From assembly GCA_034336665.1 (NCBI GenBank), contig CM067590.1:5058459-5122458 (forward strand): a stretch of 64,000 bases of DNA. The letters are read 5' to 3'. This DNA is from Luscinia megarhynchos. Its lineage: Eukaryota > Chordata > Aves > Passeriformes > Turdidae. Position numbers and translations under genes: made by a program. The notes under the pieces were generated by a model, which saw only the letters and a program-made list of their open reading frames with translations, was not told where the DNA came from and ran no database searches. Below are positions 44,051 through 55,424 of the stretch, one piece after another. Numbering within the stretch: the stretch's first letter is position 1; each line of letters opens with the position of its first letter.

Positions 44051-45439
44051 GTCTTCATGGCCAGTTTTGCTCTTCCAGATTTCCTGTGGTGTGGGGCAGA
44101 AACTGGAGAAGTGTCTGTCACCTGAGATCCTTGGCTTGGGGGAGAGATGATGCTCTGAGAAGGGTCTGGGAATTGAGGCACCTCAGGGAAGTGATGTGTG
44201 GAATGCTGAGTTCACAGCAAACCTCTGGGGCTCTCTGGCTGCTTGTTTTAGTCACCCCTGGAGGTTCCTCAGGCCCAGCACTTCACTTCCTTCCTGTGGC
44301 AGCTGCTGGTGGCACCTTTACAGCAGAGCAGGTTTGTGCATCCCAGAGGGTGCCTGTGCTGGGCTGCTCCTGCTGCTGCTTGTCTTCATTCCTGTGAGGT
44401 TTTCCAGCTGCCCAGGCACCCCTGTGCTGGCTCCTTCCCATCCCAGACACTCAGTTATTGGGGGTTTCTCCCTTAGCTCATCAGTGCCATCACAGGCACT
44501 GAGTGATGTCTTGAGTGAAGTGCTGCTGCAGTTCCATCCCATCTGGCTCACTGCAGCATTTCCCTGGAGCTCTGGGCAAAACCATGCTGGGTGGCACTGA
44601 ATCCCCAATTCCTGCTGGCCCTCAGTTCCTTTAAATTGAAGAGCATAGGAAATAAAGCTGAGGGAAAAGATGGGGAGCTCCCCATGGGCAGCAGGACCTG
44701 AGAGCCTGGCAGGAGCATCTCCCCCAGCTCCCTGCCCTGCCCAGCCCTCCTGGTCAGCTCAGAAATAGAGAAGAGCCCTTCTCCCCCAGCTTGCTTTGTA
44801 TTTTTAAAATCATTGTGGTTTTTGTTCTGTTTTCTTTAAATAATTTTCTAAAAAGTTGAAACTGTAGAACTGGGGTTTTTTTAACCCAAAGAAGAAAACT
44901 GAAAGATGGGTGAGACATTGTGGTTTGGAGCACCAGTTGTAAATAAATTTTTGGGTGCTCCAGCATGTTGGGCTTTCCCACCTGGAGAGTGAGTACTTCT
45001 CCCAGGAGCTGTGTTTGTCCATGCAGGTCTTCCAGGGATAATCTGTGTCACTGTACTTCGTGCCAATAAAAAGCTGAGCTGGCTCAGCTCTGGGCTCTGC
45101 TGCCTCTCTAGCTCTGCCCTCATTTTTGGGCAAGTCTCTCCATCTGTACAACAGCAGAAAGAGTTCTGTTCCCTGGAGAGGCTTAGAGGTTTAACACTTA
45201 CAAAAGTGCTTTGAGATGTGCAGATAAAGGAAAGCCAAACAATCACCAGTGCCCAGCGCTGCCAGAGGAGTCCCCAGGATCACCGTGGCAGAGCTGTGCA
45301 GGATTGGGTGGAGGTGGCTTTGGTGAGAGGGAAAATCTGCTCCAGCTGCAGCACTGGTGCTGACCCGGCCTTTAACGGGCACCTGGCAAGGAGATAACGA
45401 GGAGATAACATCATGGGAATCCCGGAGCGTTTTAGGGAT

Positions 45440-45585
45440 CCCTCCATCCCAGCCCTGCCCTGGCAGGGACACCCCGCTGCCCCAGGTGCTCCAGCCCCAG
45501 TTCCAGCCTGGCCTGGGCACTGCCGGGATCCAGGGGCAGCCACAGCTGCTCTGGGCACCCTGTGCCAGGGCTGCCCACCTCATCT
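45440..45585 (-). mobile_element. CR1 3' fragment, antisense
   Basis: GGGATCCCTCCATCCCAGCC, then CCAGGTGCTCCAGCCCCAGT and GCAGCCACAGCTGCTCTGGG. The 3' TTCCAGCCC complement is short. Confidence 0.85.
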
Positions 45586-45693
45586 GTAGGTCAGAGCATG
45601 ACTGGATGGTTTTGGGTGATTTTCTCCAGGGCTCCCTAGGAACAATCGTGATCTGGAAGAGATGCTGTCCATTTGCTCTTTGCTCTCCAGGCA

Positions 45694-46076
45694 AAAAATA
45701 TAAATATAAATATAAATATAAATATAAATATAAATATAAATATAAATATAAATATAAATATAAATATAAATATAAATAACAATATAAATAACAATATAAA
45801 TAACTATAAATATAACTATAAATATAACTATATATATAAATAATAATATAAATAACAATATAAATAACTATAAATATAACTATAAATATAAAATAAATAT
45901 GAATATAAATAATAATATAAATAACAATATAAATAACTATAAATATAACTATAAATATAATTATAACTATAACTATAAATATAAAATAAATATGAATATA
46001 AACATAAATAAAAATATAAATGTAATAATAATTAATTCTAATGATAATAATGATGAAAATGAAAATGATGATGATG

Positions 46077-46117
<41 letters not shown>

Positions 46118-46142
46118 TAATAATAATAATAATAATAATAAA
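45694..46142. repeat. AT-rich compound microsatellite (AAATAT)n/(AATAAC)n/(AAT)n
   Basis: Starts as about 14 ATAAAT units, becomes a mosaic of ATAACT, ATAACA and ATAAAT, and ends as GAT/AAT trinucleotides. It stops abruptly about 45 bp before an isolated CpG island, so GC content changes very sharply. Confidence 0.96.
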
Positions 46143-46183
46143 TATGAACTCCCTGGTAAATCTGACCCACGCCATAAACTTCA

Positions 46184-46610
46184 TGACGTTTCCTTTCACC
46201 GCGTGTCCGTGCGGCGAGGCGGCTGCGGCGCGCAGACCGGGGCGGGCAGGGCAGGACGGGCGCCGGGAGCCGCTCGGGAGCGGAGCGGGGCCGCGCCGAT
46301 CCAGCTGTGCGCGGGCACGCGCTGCTGCCGCACATCTGGCGCCGGGGGAGGGAGGATGGATGGGTGCGCGGGGAGCGGGTTTGCTGTGCGGGTCAGGCAT
46401 CTTCCTCCTCGCCTTTTCGGTGCTGCTGGGCGGCAGGGAGAGCCTTGAAGCTGCGTGAGAGCTCTGAGCCCTCCTTGGGGGCAGCGCAGCTCAGCCCTGC
46501 CTGCTGCGTGCCCCGTCCTCTCGGGGAGAGGCGACACTGCACAGCGTCCTGCTGGGCTGGCCTGTGTCCCCATGCTGCGAGCCCGCCGCCGGCACAGCTA
46601 ATTGCTGTGT
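46184..46610. promoter_or_regulatory. TCF3: Isolated intragenic CpG island, candidate internal promoter
   Basis: Dense CpG within CpG-poor intron sequence. Visible sites are a CRE half-site TGACGT (46184-46189), a GC box GGGGCGGG (46239-46246), and E-boxes CAGCTG (46302-46307) and CATCTG (46333-46338). Start codons follow at 46356 and 46360; the second opens a 32-codon hydrophobic ORF ending 46458, with a GTGAGA donor-like site at 46455. E-protein paralogues TCF4 and TCF12 are known to use internal promoters, so an alternative TCF3 start is plausible; a nested gene is the other option. Not proven. Confidence 0.45.
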
Positions 46611-46974
46611 TAATTGCTGTGGTGACACGGCCTGCGTGCGGGGTTTGCCTGTGGGATGGTTTTTATTTCAGGTGGGTTTAGGTATGAATCGAACAAAGCA
46701 CAGCTCCCTGGAGGGGGTCTGGCTTTGATTGGAGCCACTTGTGCATGTGCAGTTGTAACTTCAGAGGAGCCATTTCGTCTGAATCGCTGCACGTGGTGCT
46801 GCTTTGAACTGAGATGGGGCACAGGGACACCTCGGGAAGCCTGCACCTCTGAGTTTTAAATAAACGTGGGCTTGTGTGTGGATGAGGAGCATCCTGGCTG
46901 CAGTGGGGCTCTCTGGGATGCCAGGGAGCAGCTGAGCTTCGGCATGCTGCAAGATCAGGGGAATGCAGGGTGGA

Positions 46975-47288
46975 CAGAGCTGTGCAAGCCCAGGAGCAGC
47001 TTCCCACGAGCTCCCTGGGATAGTGGAAGGTGTCCCTAAGCTGTGCAAACCCAGGAGCAGCTTCCCACGAGCTCCCTGGGATAGTGGAAGGTGTCCCTGA
47101 GCTGTGCAAACCCAGGAGCAGCTTCCCACGAGCTCCCTGGGATAGTGGAAGGTGTCCCTGAGCTGTGCAAACCCAGGAGCAGCTTCCCACGAGCTCCCTG
47201 GGATGGTGGAAGGTGTCCCTGCCCTTGCAGGAGGTGGAACAAAGATGAGCTTTAAGGTTCCTTCCTACCTGAACAATTGTGGGACTCT
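46975..47288 (+). mobile_element. CR1 3' fragment with 61-bp internal tandem amplification
   Basis: The 3' end (GGAAGGTGTCCCTGCCCTTG, ATGAGCTTTAAGGTTCCTTC, TGTGGGACTCTGTGA) is CR1. Upstream, about four 61-bp copies of AGCTGTGCAAACCCAGGAGC, TTCCCACGAGCTCCCTGGGA and TAGTGGAAGGTGTCCCTG are in tandem (46980-47220). Confidence 0.85.
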
Positions 47289-49424
47289 GTGAGAGAGTTA
47301 AAGCTCCGTGCCCAAGGTGAGCAGAGGTTGGTGTGTGCTCCTCTCCCTGAGCAGGAGCAGAGCTGGATGAACAGCCCCAGAGTGTGGTGGATCCTGGGCA
47401 CCAGAGAGATCGATGACAGCTTGTTCCCCTTGATTCTGTTGGGGAATGAGGGGTCTGAGGGGAGCAGCCAGGGCAGTTCGTCCCTCCAGCCTGTCCCTGC
47501 TCCCTGTGCCCTGGTGCTGGGCTCTGAGAGGTGGGGGCTGTGGTTTTGCACACCAGCTGCCAGCCAAGATCTTCCTCTTCCCATCCATCCTGGCCTGCCC
47601 CGTCTTGGGGGCTTCTGGGGCACGCTGTGCTCCAAATGGGGAACTGATTTTCTTTGGGTTTCCTGCTGCCTTACGTGTTCAGCAAGTCCAGCAGGGCCAG
47701 AACTCCCTCAAGAGAAGTGCAGGGTGAGAAGGGCCCTTTCCTCCCCCAGCAGCCCGTGCTGAGCCACTCATGAACCTGCTGCAGTGAGGATCTGCAGGGA
47801 GCTTTGTCAGGAGGCAGTCCAGGCATTTGGGGATGACTTTGGTCCTTGTTTTCCTTGCAGCACTAGGCTGGGAATGGTGCTTTTTTGATTGGTTGTTTTG
47901 GTTTTTTGGGTGGTTTTTTTATTTGGTTGGTTTGGGATTTTTTCCCATTCTCATTTTTATGCATATAATTTTTATTTTTTTTAAATCTCAAACTTGCATT
48001 TGAAAATGCAGCCACTTTCCTTTGAGACAGCAGCTTCTCATCCACAGTGGTGAGCTCAGCTCTCACCGTCCCAGCAAGCTGAGCTCCAGGTTTTTAACTG
48101 CTGCAGCTCTTTTTGTTCATGTAGGAAAACATTTCTTTGAGCTTCTCATAGCAAGCTTTGAGTAAAATTCAGAGGAGCTTGTTAATGGTCAATTTTCCTA
48201 GACAGCTTTATTAGGATTCCTGATAAGGAGTTTAGTGCTTGGCTTGACAAAAGCACCAGAATTGAAGCCTCATGTAGAGGAGACCCAGATAATGGATATT
48301 CCACGATAATGGAATGGTCTCTTTTTGTCTCCAGCTTGTTCTGAGCAGCAGAGAGCTCTGGAAGGGCTGGGATGGGCTGTGAGGCCAGCCTGGTGCTGCT
48401 GTGGGTTTGCCACGCTGGCCGTGGAGCAGGGAGGGGAAACTGCCTCCCACCTCCCTCCACAAGCCAGACAATGGTCAGTGTGTGCCCAGGCATGAGAGAT
48501 GGCAATAAAAAGAATAAAATCTGCTTTCTTGAGTTGTCTGGGGCTTCCAAGGGGCTGGGCAGTGGGGGTTTTTCAGGGCATTTTTGTTGCCCAGCACAAG
48601 GGGTGAGACCAAGGAGCACCAGCTCCTGTTGATGCCAAAGCTGCACCAGGAAATGGTTTAAAATGTGCAGGCAGGAGAAAGGTGCTGGTTAGGGCTGGGA
48701 AAGAGGAGGATCCATGCTACTCATTGAGTGCCATCTGCTGGCACCTCTCCCGTGCCACGTTTGCCCAGGGACAGGTGGGGGCACACAGGGGGTGCCCAGC
48801 CCGGGGGAGGGTGAGGGTGGGCTCCTCACAGAGCAGCACTGCCCAGGCTGGCACAGCCCAGCCAGAGCTGGTGCCACCAGCACCCATCACACACAGCCTG
48901 GGGCAGCCTGCCCTCTTCCTGGAGTGCCCCAGACACTTCTCTGGATCCCAACCCAGGTGCACATTCAGAGTTATGAAACCTCCTCCCCACCAGCCCGGTG
49001 CTGTAATCCCTCCACCAGTGTTCAGGCACTGCTGGAGATGTGTGTTGGGAGCTGGATTTAGGCACGAGGGGCTGGAGCAGCTTTTTGGTGTCTGCTGAGC
49101 CGTGGTGAGCAAAGTCTGGAGGGCTGTTCAGCAGCCTAAAGCCACAGTGCCCTGCATCAGTGACTCCTGCTGAGCTCCTGCCCCATACACACCATAAACC
49201 TTGCTGGCCATCATCCCATGGGCTGGGACTTGTCTTCAGGTAAACTCTTCTGTGACTTGTGCTTTTGGCTCTAGGGTACCAGGGGAATTTATGGTTATAT
49301 AAAGATGTGGATCCTTTCAGGGCAAGGGACATGTGAACATCTTGAAGTGTTTATGTTTAAAGAGGGGGGGAAAGAGTTGTGGTTCATGGAAATGGTGCTT
49401 TGTAGGAGCAAGTGGATTGAATTC

Positions 49425-49535
49425 AGCCCTTTTTAATGCAATTGAAATAATCAATGGTCTATTCAATTACAGAAATATTTGGCAGAGCTCTAAATAGGTC
49501 ACATCTGTCTTTAAATTGTTCTTCAGGTAAATACC
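49425..49535. promoter_or_regulatory. TCF3: AT-rich islet in intron 3
   Basis: AATGCAATTGAAATAATCAATGG split by CTATTCAATTACAG and TCTTTAAATTGTTC; repeat-free candidate element, based on composition only. Confidence 0.28.
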
Positions 49536-50077
49536 TCACTGTGTGGTGTCACGTGGACCAAATTCTGTATGGGAGGGAGAACTCATGGCTGTACATGCAG
49601 CTATCCCCAAAACTCTGCATCTGCTGTGCTCTGACCCATGGCTTGGCTTTAGGGATTCCTTTGGAAGCCTGGCTTGTATATTTTGGGTATATCCAGCCCT
49701 GAGGTTGCTGTAACTGGACATGGCTGGGGGTTTGTTGGCAGCTTCTGTGTTGCTCTCGGGGGCCAGGATGGAATCCCGAGCCCGTGGGCCCCAGGAATGC
49801 TCAGCTTGGGAAAGGGGAAAACAAAAACAGCGACTTTTGTTGTGGTGACCAGAGCCTGGAGGTTACTCTGGAGCAGGAGCCGGGGCTGGGGGAGAGGCAG
49901 GTGGTGCTGAGAACGCTTTGTTTGGGAAAGTTTCCCTCATTGTGTCCAGCAATTCTTCTGAGATGATCCTTCCTGTGGGCTGAATCATCGTCTGGGCCAG
50001 CGCTGGCTCCGGCATCCTGCGCCCTTGGGGCATCCTCAGGGCCCAGCAGCCCGCAGGATCCCAGCCCCTGGGCTGCC

Positions 50078-50700
50078 ACTGACCCTCCCTGGCTGGCTGC
50101 TCACCTCTGGGGTCCCTGGCAGTGACCATCCCTGGCACTGACCCTCCCTGGCTGCTCACCCCTGGGGTCTCTGGCAGTGACCATCCCTGGCTGCTCCCCT
50201 CTGGGGTCTCTGGCACTGACCACCCCTGGCTGCTCACCTTTGGGGTCTCTGGCACTGACCCTCCCTGGCTGCTCCCCTCTGGGGTCTCTGGCACTGACCA
50301 TCCCTGGCTGCTCACCCCTCTGGGGTCTCTGGCACTGACCCTCCCTGGCTGCTCCCCCTCTGGGGTCTCTGGCACTGACCACCCCTGGCTGCTCACCCTT
50401 TGGGGTCTCTGGCACTGACCCTCCCTGGCTGGCTGCTCACCCCTCTGGGGTCTCTGGCACTGACCACCCCTGGCTGCTCATCTCTGGGGTCCCTGGCACT
50501 GACCCATCCCTGGCTGCTCACCCTCTGGGGTCCCTGGCAGTGACCATCCCTGGCTGCTCACCCTCTGGGGTCCCTGGCACTGACCCTCCCTGGCTGCTCC
50601 TCCTCTGGGGTCTCTGGCACTGACCCTCCCTGGCTGCTCATCTCTGGGGTCTCTGGCACTGACCCTCCCTGGCTGGCTGCTCACCCTCTGGGGTCTGTTT
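50078..50700. repeat. ~39-bp minisatellite, about 15 copies
   Basis: The unit is CTCCCTGGCTGCTCACCYCT followed by GGGGTCTCTGGCACTGAC, with CCACCCC and CCATCCC variants and occasional GGCTGGCTGC expansion. Pro/Gly/Glu-rich ORFs on - are artefacts. Confidence 0.94.
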
Positions 50701-51084
50701 TTCCCAAGGAAGCTCACAGCAGCTCGTGCATTACTGCACAAGTCATTCCCCAGCATCCCTCTCCCTCCTGAGAGAAGGCTCCCAAACAAACTGCCAAGGC
50801 CACCCTGGTGGGGTGTACGTGTGTTTGGCCACTTCCCCACGTAATTTCCACATTATTTGGAAGCCATCCTTAATTTGTCTAATTTTTAACAGCCCCTGGC
50901 CTCCCTACCTGTAGGGCTGGGAGGGCTCACGTACACACAGCTGGCACTGCCTGCCTGGTTGATCTCAAATGCCTCTCTGGCAAACTTCTGGGGTTTTTTT
51001 TTGGTCAGTTCTAGGTAAACAAGCTTCTGTCCCCATTTGTCTGCTCAGTGAGTAATGGAAAGCAAGTGGGAGATTTCTGTTCCC

Positions 51085-51182
51085 CGGCGTTCCGGTTGCA
51101 TCTCTGTGCCTGTAATTTGATTTTACATTGCAAATTAAACAATACTTGGAAAGATGCAAATGAGAGCGGAAATAGAGGTGGG
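51085..51182. promoter_or_regulatory. TCF3: Candidate element with octamer ATGCAAAT
   Basis: CCTGTAATTTGATTTTAC, then TTGCAAATTAAACAATAC and AAGATGCAAATGAGAGCGG: a second octamer with AT-rich flanks and no repeat. Confidence 0.33.
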
Positions 51183-51639
51183 TGCTGTGAGTGCAGTGAG
51201 TGGGGCTGTTCAGCTCCTCTGAGCATGTGTGGGGGTGTGCAAAGCACCCCATGGCCCGAGGAGCAGGAGGGGTCACTGAGTGTCCCAGGGGACCCGGGGT
51301 GTTCCAGCCCTGCAGGCTGCTCACTTCCCTTGCTGCTCAGCAAAATGAGATTCCTCCCTTTGGAGAGTAATCCATGTGTGAGTGTGCAGTGTCTGTGCCT
51401 GTCATGAGTGTGCAACTCTGTGGTGCAATAAATGACCTGGAAAAACTAGGATGTGGATTTCCACTCAGTCTTCTCCCTGAAGCTTTCTGTTTAATGAAAT
51501 AGAAGCCCTGATCTTGGGAATAGTCCAGTATCTACTGAATTTCTGTGTTTTGTGGTAGCAGATGTGTTGATGTTGACTGCATGTGAGTCAAAAACAGGGA
51601 AGGTTCTCCATGGAGCTGTCTGTGCATTTATGGGAGAAT

Positions 51640-52290
51640 GGATGGGAGCAGCCCTGGGGAGAAGGATTTGGGGTGCTGGTGGGGAGAGGCTCAAGCTGCC
51701 CCGGCCATGGGCACTGACCAGAAACCCCCCTGTGCTGGGCTGAGCCCCAGCCTGGGCAGCAGGGGAGGGGGGATTCTGCCCCTCTGCTGCTCAGGTGAGC
51801 CCCCACCTGCAGAGCTGCCCCAGCCCTGGAGCAGCAGCAGGAGGACGTGGAGCTGCTGCAGCCAGTGCAGAGGAGCCAGAGATGCTGCAGGGCTGGAGCC
51901 CCTCTGCTCTGGGGACAGCCTGGCAGAGCTGGGGCTGCTCACCTGGAGAAGAGAAGCTCCAGGGAGAGCTCAGAGCCCCTGGCAGGGCCTGAAGGGGCTC
52001 CAGGAGAGCTGGAGAGGGGCTGGGGACAAGGGCTGGAGGGACAGGAGCCAGGGAATGGCTGCCACTGCCAGAGGGCAGGGCTGGGTGGGATATTGGGCAG
52101 GAATTGTTCCCTGGCAGGGTGGGCAGCCCTGGCACAGGGTGCCCAGAGCAGCTGTGGCTGCCCCTGGATCCCTGGCAGTGCCCAGGCCAGGCTGGACACT
52201 GGGACAGTGGGAGGTGTCCCCATGGCAGGGGTGGCACTGAGGGGCTTTTATGTCCCTTCCAGCCCAAACCTGTCCTTGATTGTGCAGTGA
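51640..52290 (+). mobile_element. CR1 copy, sense; left arm of a large inverted repeat
   Basis: It runs from GGGAGCAGCCCTGGGGAGAA through GCTGGTGGGGAGAGGCTCAA, GAGGTGAGCC-type sequence and GGAATGGCTGCCACTGCCAG to CCCTTCCAGCCCAAACCTGT. It is nearly identical, inverted, to 53047-53697. Confidence 0.93.
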
Positions 52291-53046
52291 CAGACACTGC
52301 TGTGTGACACCCAGCTGCAAAGGGGGTGCCACAGGCTCGGGTCTGGGCACCTCCCTGTTGTTCTGCAGGGTTGGGTTTATCCCAAGCTGCTTCCAGAGCT
52401 TTGGGACATTCTCCTTGTGCTCTCCCAGCCACCAAGGTCCCTGTCACCCACCCTGTCACAGTGCATGGCACTGCAGGGCGTGGGGTCCCCACTGTCACCC
52501 CACACTGGGTGTGTTCCCATCTGCCCAGAGGGAGCAGAGCTGCCCCTCCAAAACACGAGTGACATGAGGGACAGCAAAGAAAAGCAGCTCCTCTGACACC
52601 TGTTGTGGGTCTGACTCAGCCCAGTGTTATTCTTGGTCCATTTCCCTGCACTTTTGTCCCTTGGACCCTCCTTGAGATCCCCTTCTTGCAGGCCTGGATG
52701 GAGGCTGGGACGGGGCACGGGTTCATCCCGCGGGCTGCTGACCTTTAGGGAGCCCTGGCTGTGTCATCCTCCATCCCCTTCTCCTGCCTCTCCTTTGTGC
52801 TCGTGTTTGGTCACTGCTGCCCTTTGTTTTTACAGCTGGGGGAAGTGTTTTGAGCTTTAAAGTTTATTTTCTTCCCTCTGGTTGTCGTCACAGGTTTGTT
52901 TTCTTTCTCCGTGTGGCATCTTGCTGGCTCTCCCAGGGGCTGGGAGAGGGACTGGCTGCAGCTCTGGGCTCGTGCTGGAGGGAGCAGGATCTTCCCTGCA
53001 TTTGGGAGGCCAAAAGCCTCTCTGCCTCCACTTCTCTCACTGCATT

Positions 53047-53697
53047 TTTAGCACTGAATCCCAGAATGGCTTGGGCTGACAGGGACCTCAAAGCCCCTCA
53101 GTGCCACCCCGTGCCATGGGGACACCTCCCACTGTCCCAGTGTCCAGCCTGGCCTGGGCACTGCCAGGGATCCAGGGGCAGCCACAGCTGCTCTGGGCAC
53201 CCTGTGCCAGGGCTGCCCACCCTGCCAGGGAACAATTCCTGCCCAATATCCCACCCAGCCCTGCCCTCTGGCAGTGGCAGCCATTCCCTGGCTCCTGTCC
53301 CTCCAGCCCTTGTCCCCAGCCCCTCTCCAGCTCTCCTGGAGCCCCTTCAGGCCCTGCCAGGGGCTCTGAGCTCTCCCTGGAGCTTCTCTTCTCCAGGTGA
53401 GCAGCCCCAGCTCTGCCAGGCTGTCCCCAGAGCAGAGGGGCTCCAGCCCTGCAGCATCTCTGGCTCCTCTGCACTGGCTGCAGCAGCTCCACGTCCTCCT
53501 GCTGCTGCTCCAGGGCTGGGGCAGCTCTGCAGGTGGGGGCTCACCTGAGCAGCAGAGGGGCAGAATCCCCCCTCCCCTGCTGCCCAGGCTGGGGCTCAGC
53601 CCAGCACAGGGGGGTTTCTGGTCAGTGCCCATGGCCGGGGCAGCTTGAGCCTCTCCCCCACCAGCACCCCAAATCCTCCCCAGGGCTGCTCCCATCC
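53047..53697 (-). mobile_element. CR1 copy, antisense; right arm of a large inverted repeat
   Basis: It begins (in + reading) CTGAATCCCAGAATGGCTTG and ends CAGGGCTGCTCCCAT, just before a CATC microsatellite. Reverse complement of the 51640-52290 copy with few differences, including shared breakpoints at the 5' end of the element. Confidence 0.93.
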
Positions 53698-53733
53698 GTC
53701 CATCCATCATCCATCCATCATCCATCCATCCCC
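53698..53733. repeat. (CATC)n microsatellite
   Basis: CCGTCCATCCATCATCCATC and following units adjacent to the CR1 5' breakpoint; similar words to the 12.5-14.3 kb tract. Confidence 0.9.
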
Positions 53734-54184
53734 ATTTTTTAGTTTAATACCTCCTGTCCAGTCTGACCTCTCCTTCAGGAGGAGCACAGCCCAGCAGTTC
53801 AGTGCTGGTGTGAGCCTTGGCCCCCTGGGTCAGATCCTTGGCCTGTTCTGGAGCAGGGGATGTGCCTGTGCCCCAGTGCCACCATGGGCACCCTGTGCAG
53901 TCGTTTTGCAAGGCCTTGATGGTACCTGGGCTGGCCCAAGTCATTAATTTCCTTAATGATGCCTTAAAGGCAAGCTTTTATTTTGATTACCATAAAACCA
54001 CTCCCTAAAATGCAGTGGGGACCTTTCTTTAGACCTGCAAATATGACTTGTGTTTAAAGTGAGGGATGACTGAATTTGCTGGTTGGGTTTTGTTTGTTGT
54101 TTCCAAACCTTCCTCACCCCTGTGCTGGTTTGTACCTTTAATATTGCATATAATTGTCACTGTTTGTGCACGTGGTGGGGTTGT

Positions 54185-54262
54185 TAGTGTGTCCTGAGCA
54201 GGGACAGGAGTTGGACTCAGTGATCCTTGTGGATCCCTTCCAGCTCAGGACAGCCCAGGATC
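54185..54262 (+). mobile_element. CR1 3' tail, sense
   Basis: GGACAGGAGTTGGACTCAGT, TGATCCTTGTGGATCCCTTC and CAGCTCAGGACAGCCCAGGA: a very short 3' tail. Confidence 0.75.
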
Positions 54263-54854
54263 CTGTTTCTGGGATGCCACACCAGCACCCCCAAAACCTG
54301 GGGCTGCCCTGGAGCTGCCTTGTCCTTTGAGAGCAGATTCAGGGATACCAGAGCATCTTCCAAAAGACCAGGAGGTGCTCAAGTTCTTCTTTGACTCTTT
54401 TCCCCCTCTTTCTGTTTTAGTTTGGTTTTGGTGTAGGTTCAATTTCTCCCCATAGTTATCCCTCTTGGAAAGCCAATGGGAAATGGATCATTTTCCCCCT
54501 TCTTCTCTGGTTTTCTTCTATTTTTCCCCAACTTCAAACATTTCCTAAGCCCCATCTGTGTGTGTGCAGAAACTGCTGAACTGGAATACAGTGAGGAGAT
54601 GGCGAGCAGATGCTGAGCAGAGGAATTAACGATCACCAAAGTGGTGGCATCAGCTTTTTGAAGTCAAAAATTATCCCTGAGTGCACATGTGGGGATGGGG
54701 CAGCAGCAGCAGGTGCTTCTCTGAATCAGGGGGGTGTGTGGGGTGGATGGGTCTGTTGTGGCTGTGGGTTCTGGCTTCATTCATCATCACAGAGCTAAAG
54801 GGGCAGGATCTGCCTCAGAAATGGTGCAGGGATCTGTCCAGAGCATCTCTTTGT

Positions 54855-54960
54855 GAGTCCTGGAATATCCTGAGCTGGAAAGGACCCGCAGAGATCATCC
54901 CTGAGAGTGTCCCACGGCTCCTGCAGCCTGCTCCTGGGCACTCCCAGGGCAGCAGAGCAG
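54855..54960 (-). mobile_element. CR1 3' tail, antisense
   Basis: GTCCTGGAATATCCTGAGCT, then AGAGATCATCCCTGAGAGTG and CACGGCTCCTGCAG, the complement of the CR1 3' end. Confidence 0.78.
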
Positions 54961-55424
54961 CTGAGCTTCACTGTCCCACCAGCCAGCTCTGCTCCTGCCT
55001 CAAATTCAGGGCAGTGAAAGGGATAAACCATCCCATGAGCAGAGCCCTCCAGGGTGGCATTGCCTCGTGCTGCCCTCCAGGTGTTCAGGGTGGATTTTTT
55101 ATTCCCCCCTCCCCCCTTTATTTTTATTGTAATTGTTTTGTCGTGCAGCGGGAAAAGGAAGTGAAGGAATTGTATGGTCCCCTCCACAATAACGTCCTGT
55201 AAACAGCTCCCAGCCTCCTTCCACTCACAGCTGTTTTTTCCTATTTGGGGCTGGATGGGGCTGGTAAATAAACAGGAATTCTGGGGGCTGCTTCCAGCAC
55301 CCCCTTTTCCTCACAGGGCTGTGCCAGCACCTCAGAGCCTTTCCTGGGGGTGCCTGGCTGAGTTGTTCCTCAGCCAGTGGAGCCACCTCTCATCAGGAAA
55401 AACAACTTTGCTGCTTTTCCTGGG

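Noticed and set aside
46041..46448. 135-codon + ORF entering the CpG island
   Set aside because: Its first part is translated ATA/AAT microsatellite (Met/Ile/Asn runs); only the CpG-island portion was kept as a separate, low-confidence lead.
50078..50700. CRISPR-like regularly spaced repeats
   Set aside because: Direct head-to-tail minisatellite without unique spacers, in a vertebrate intron.
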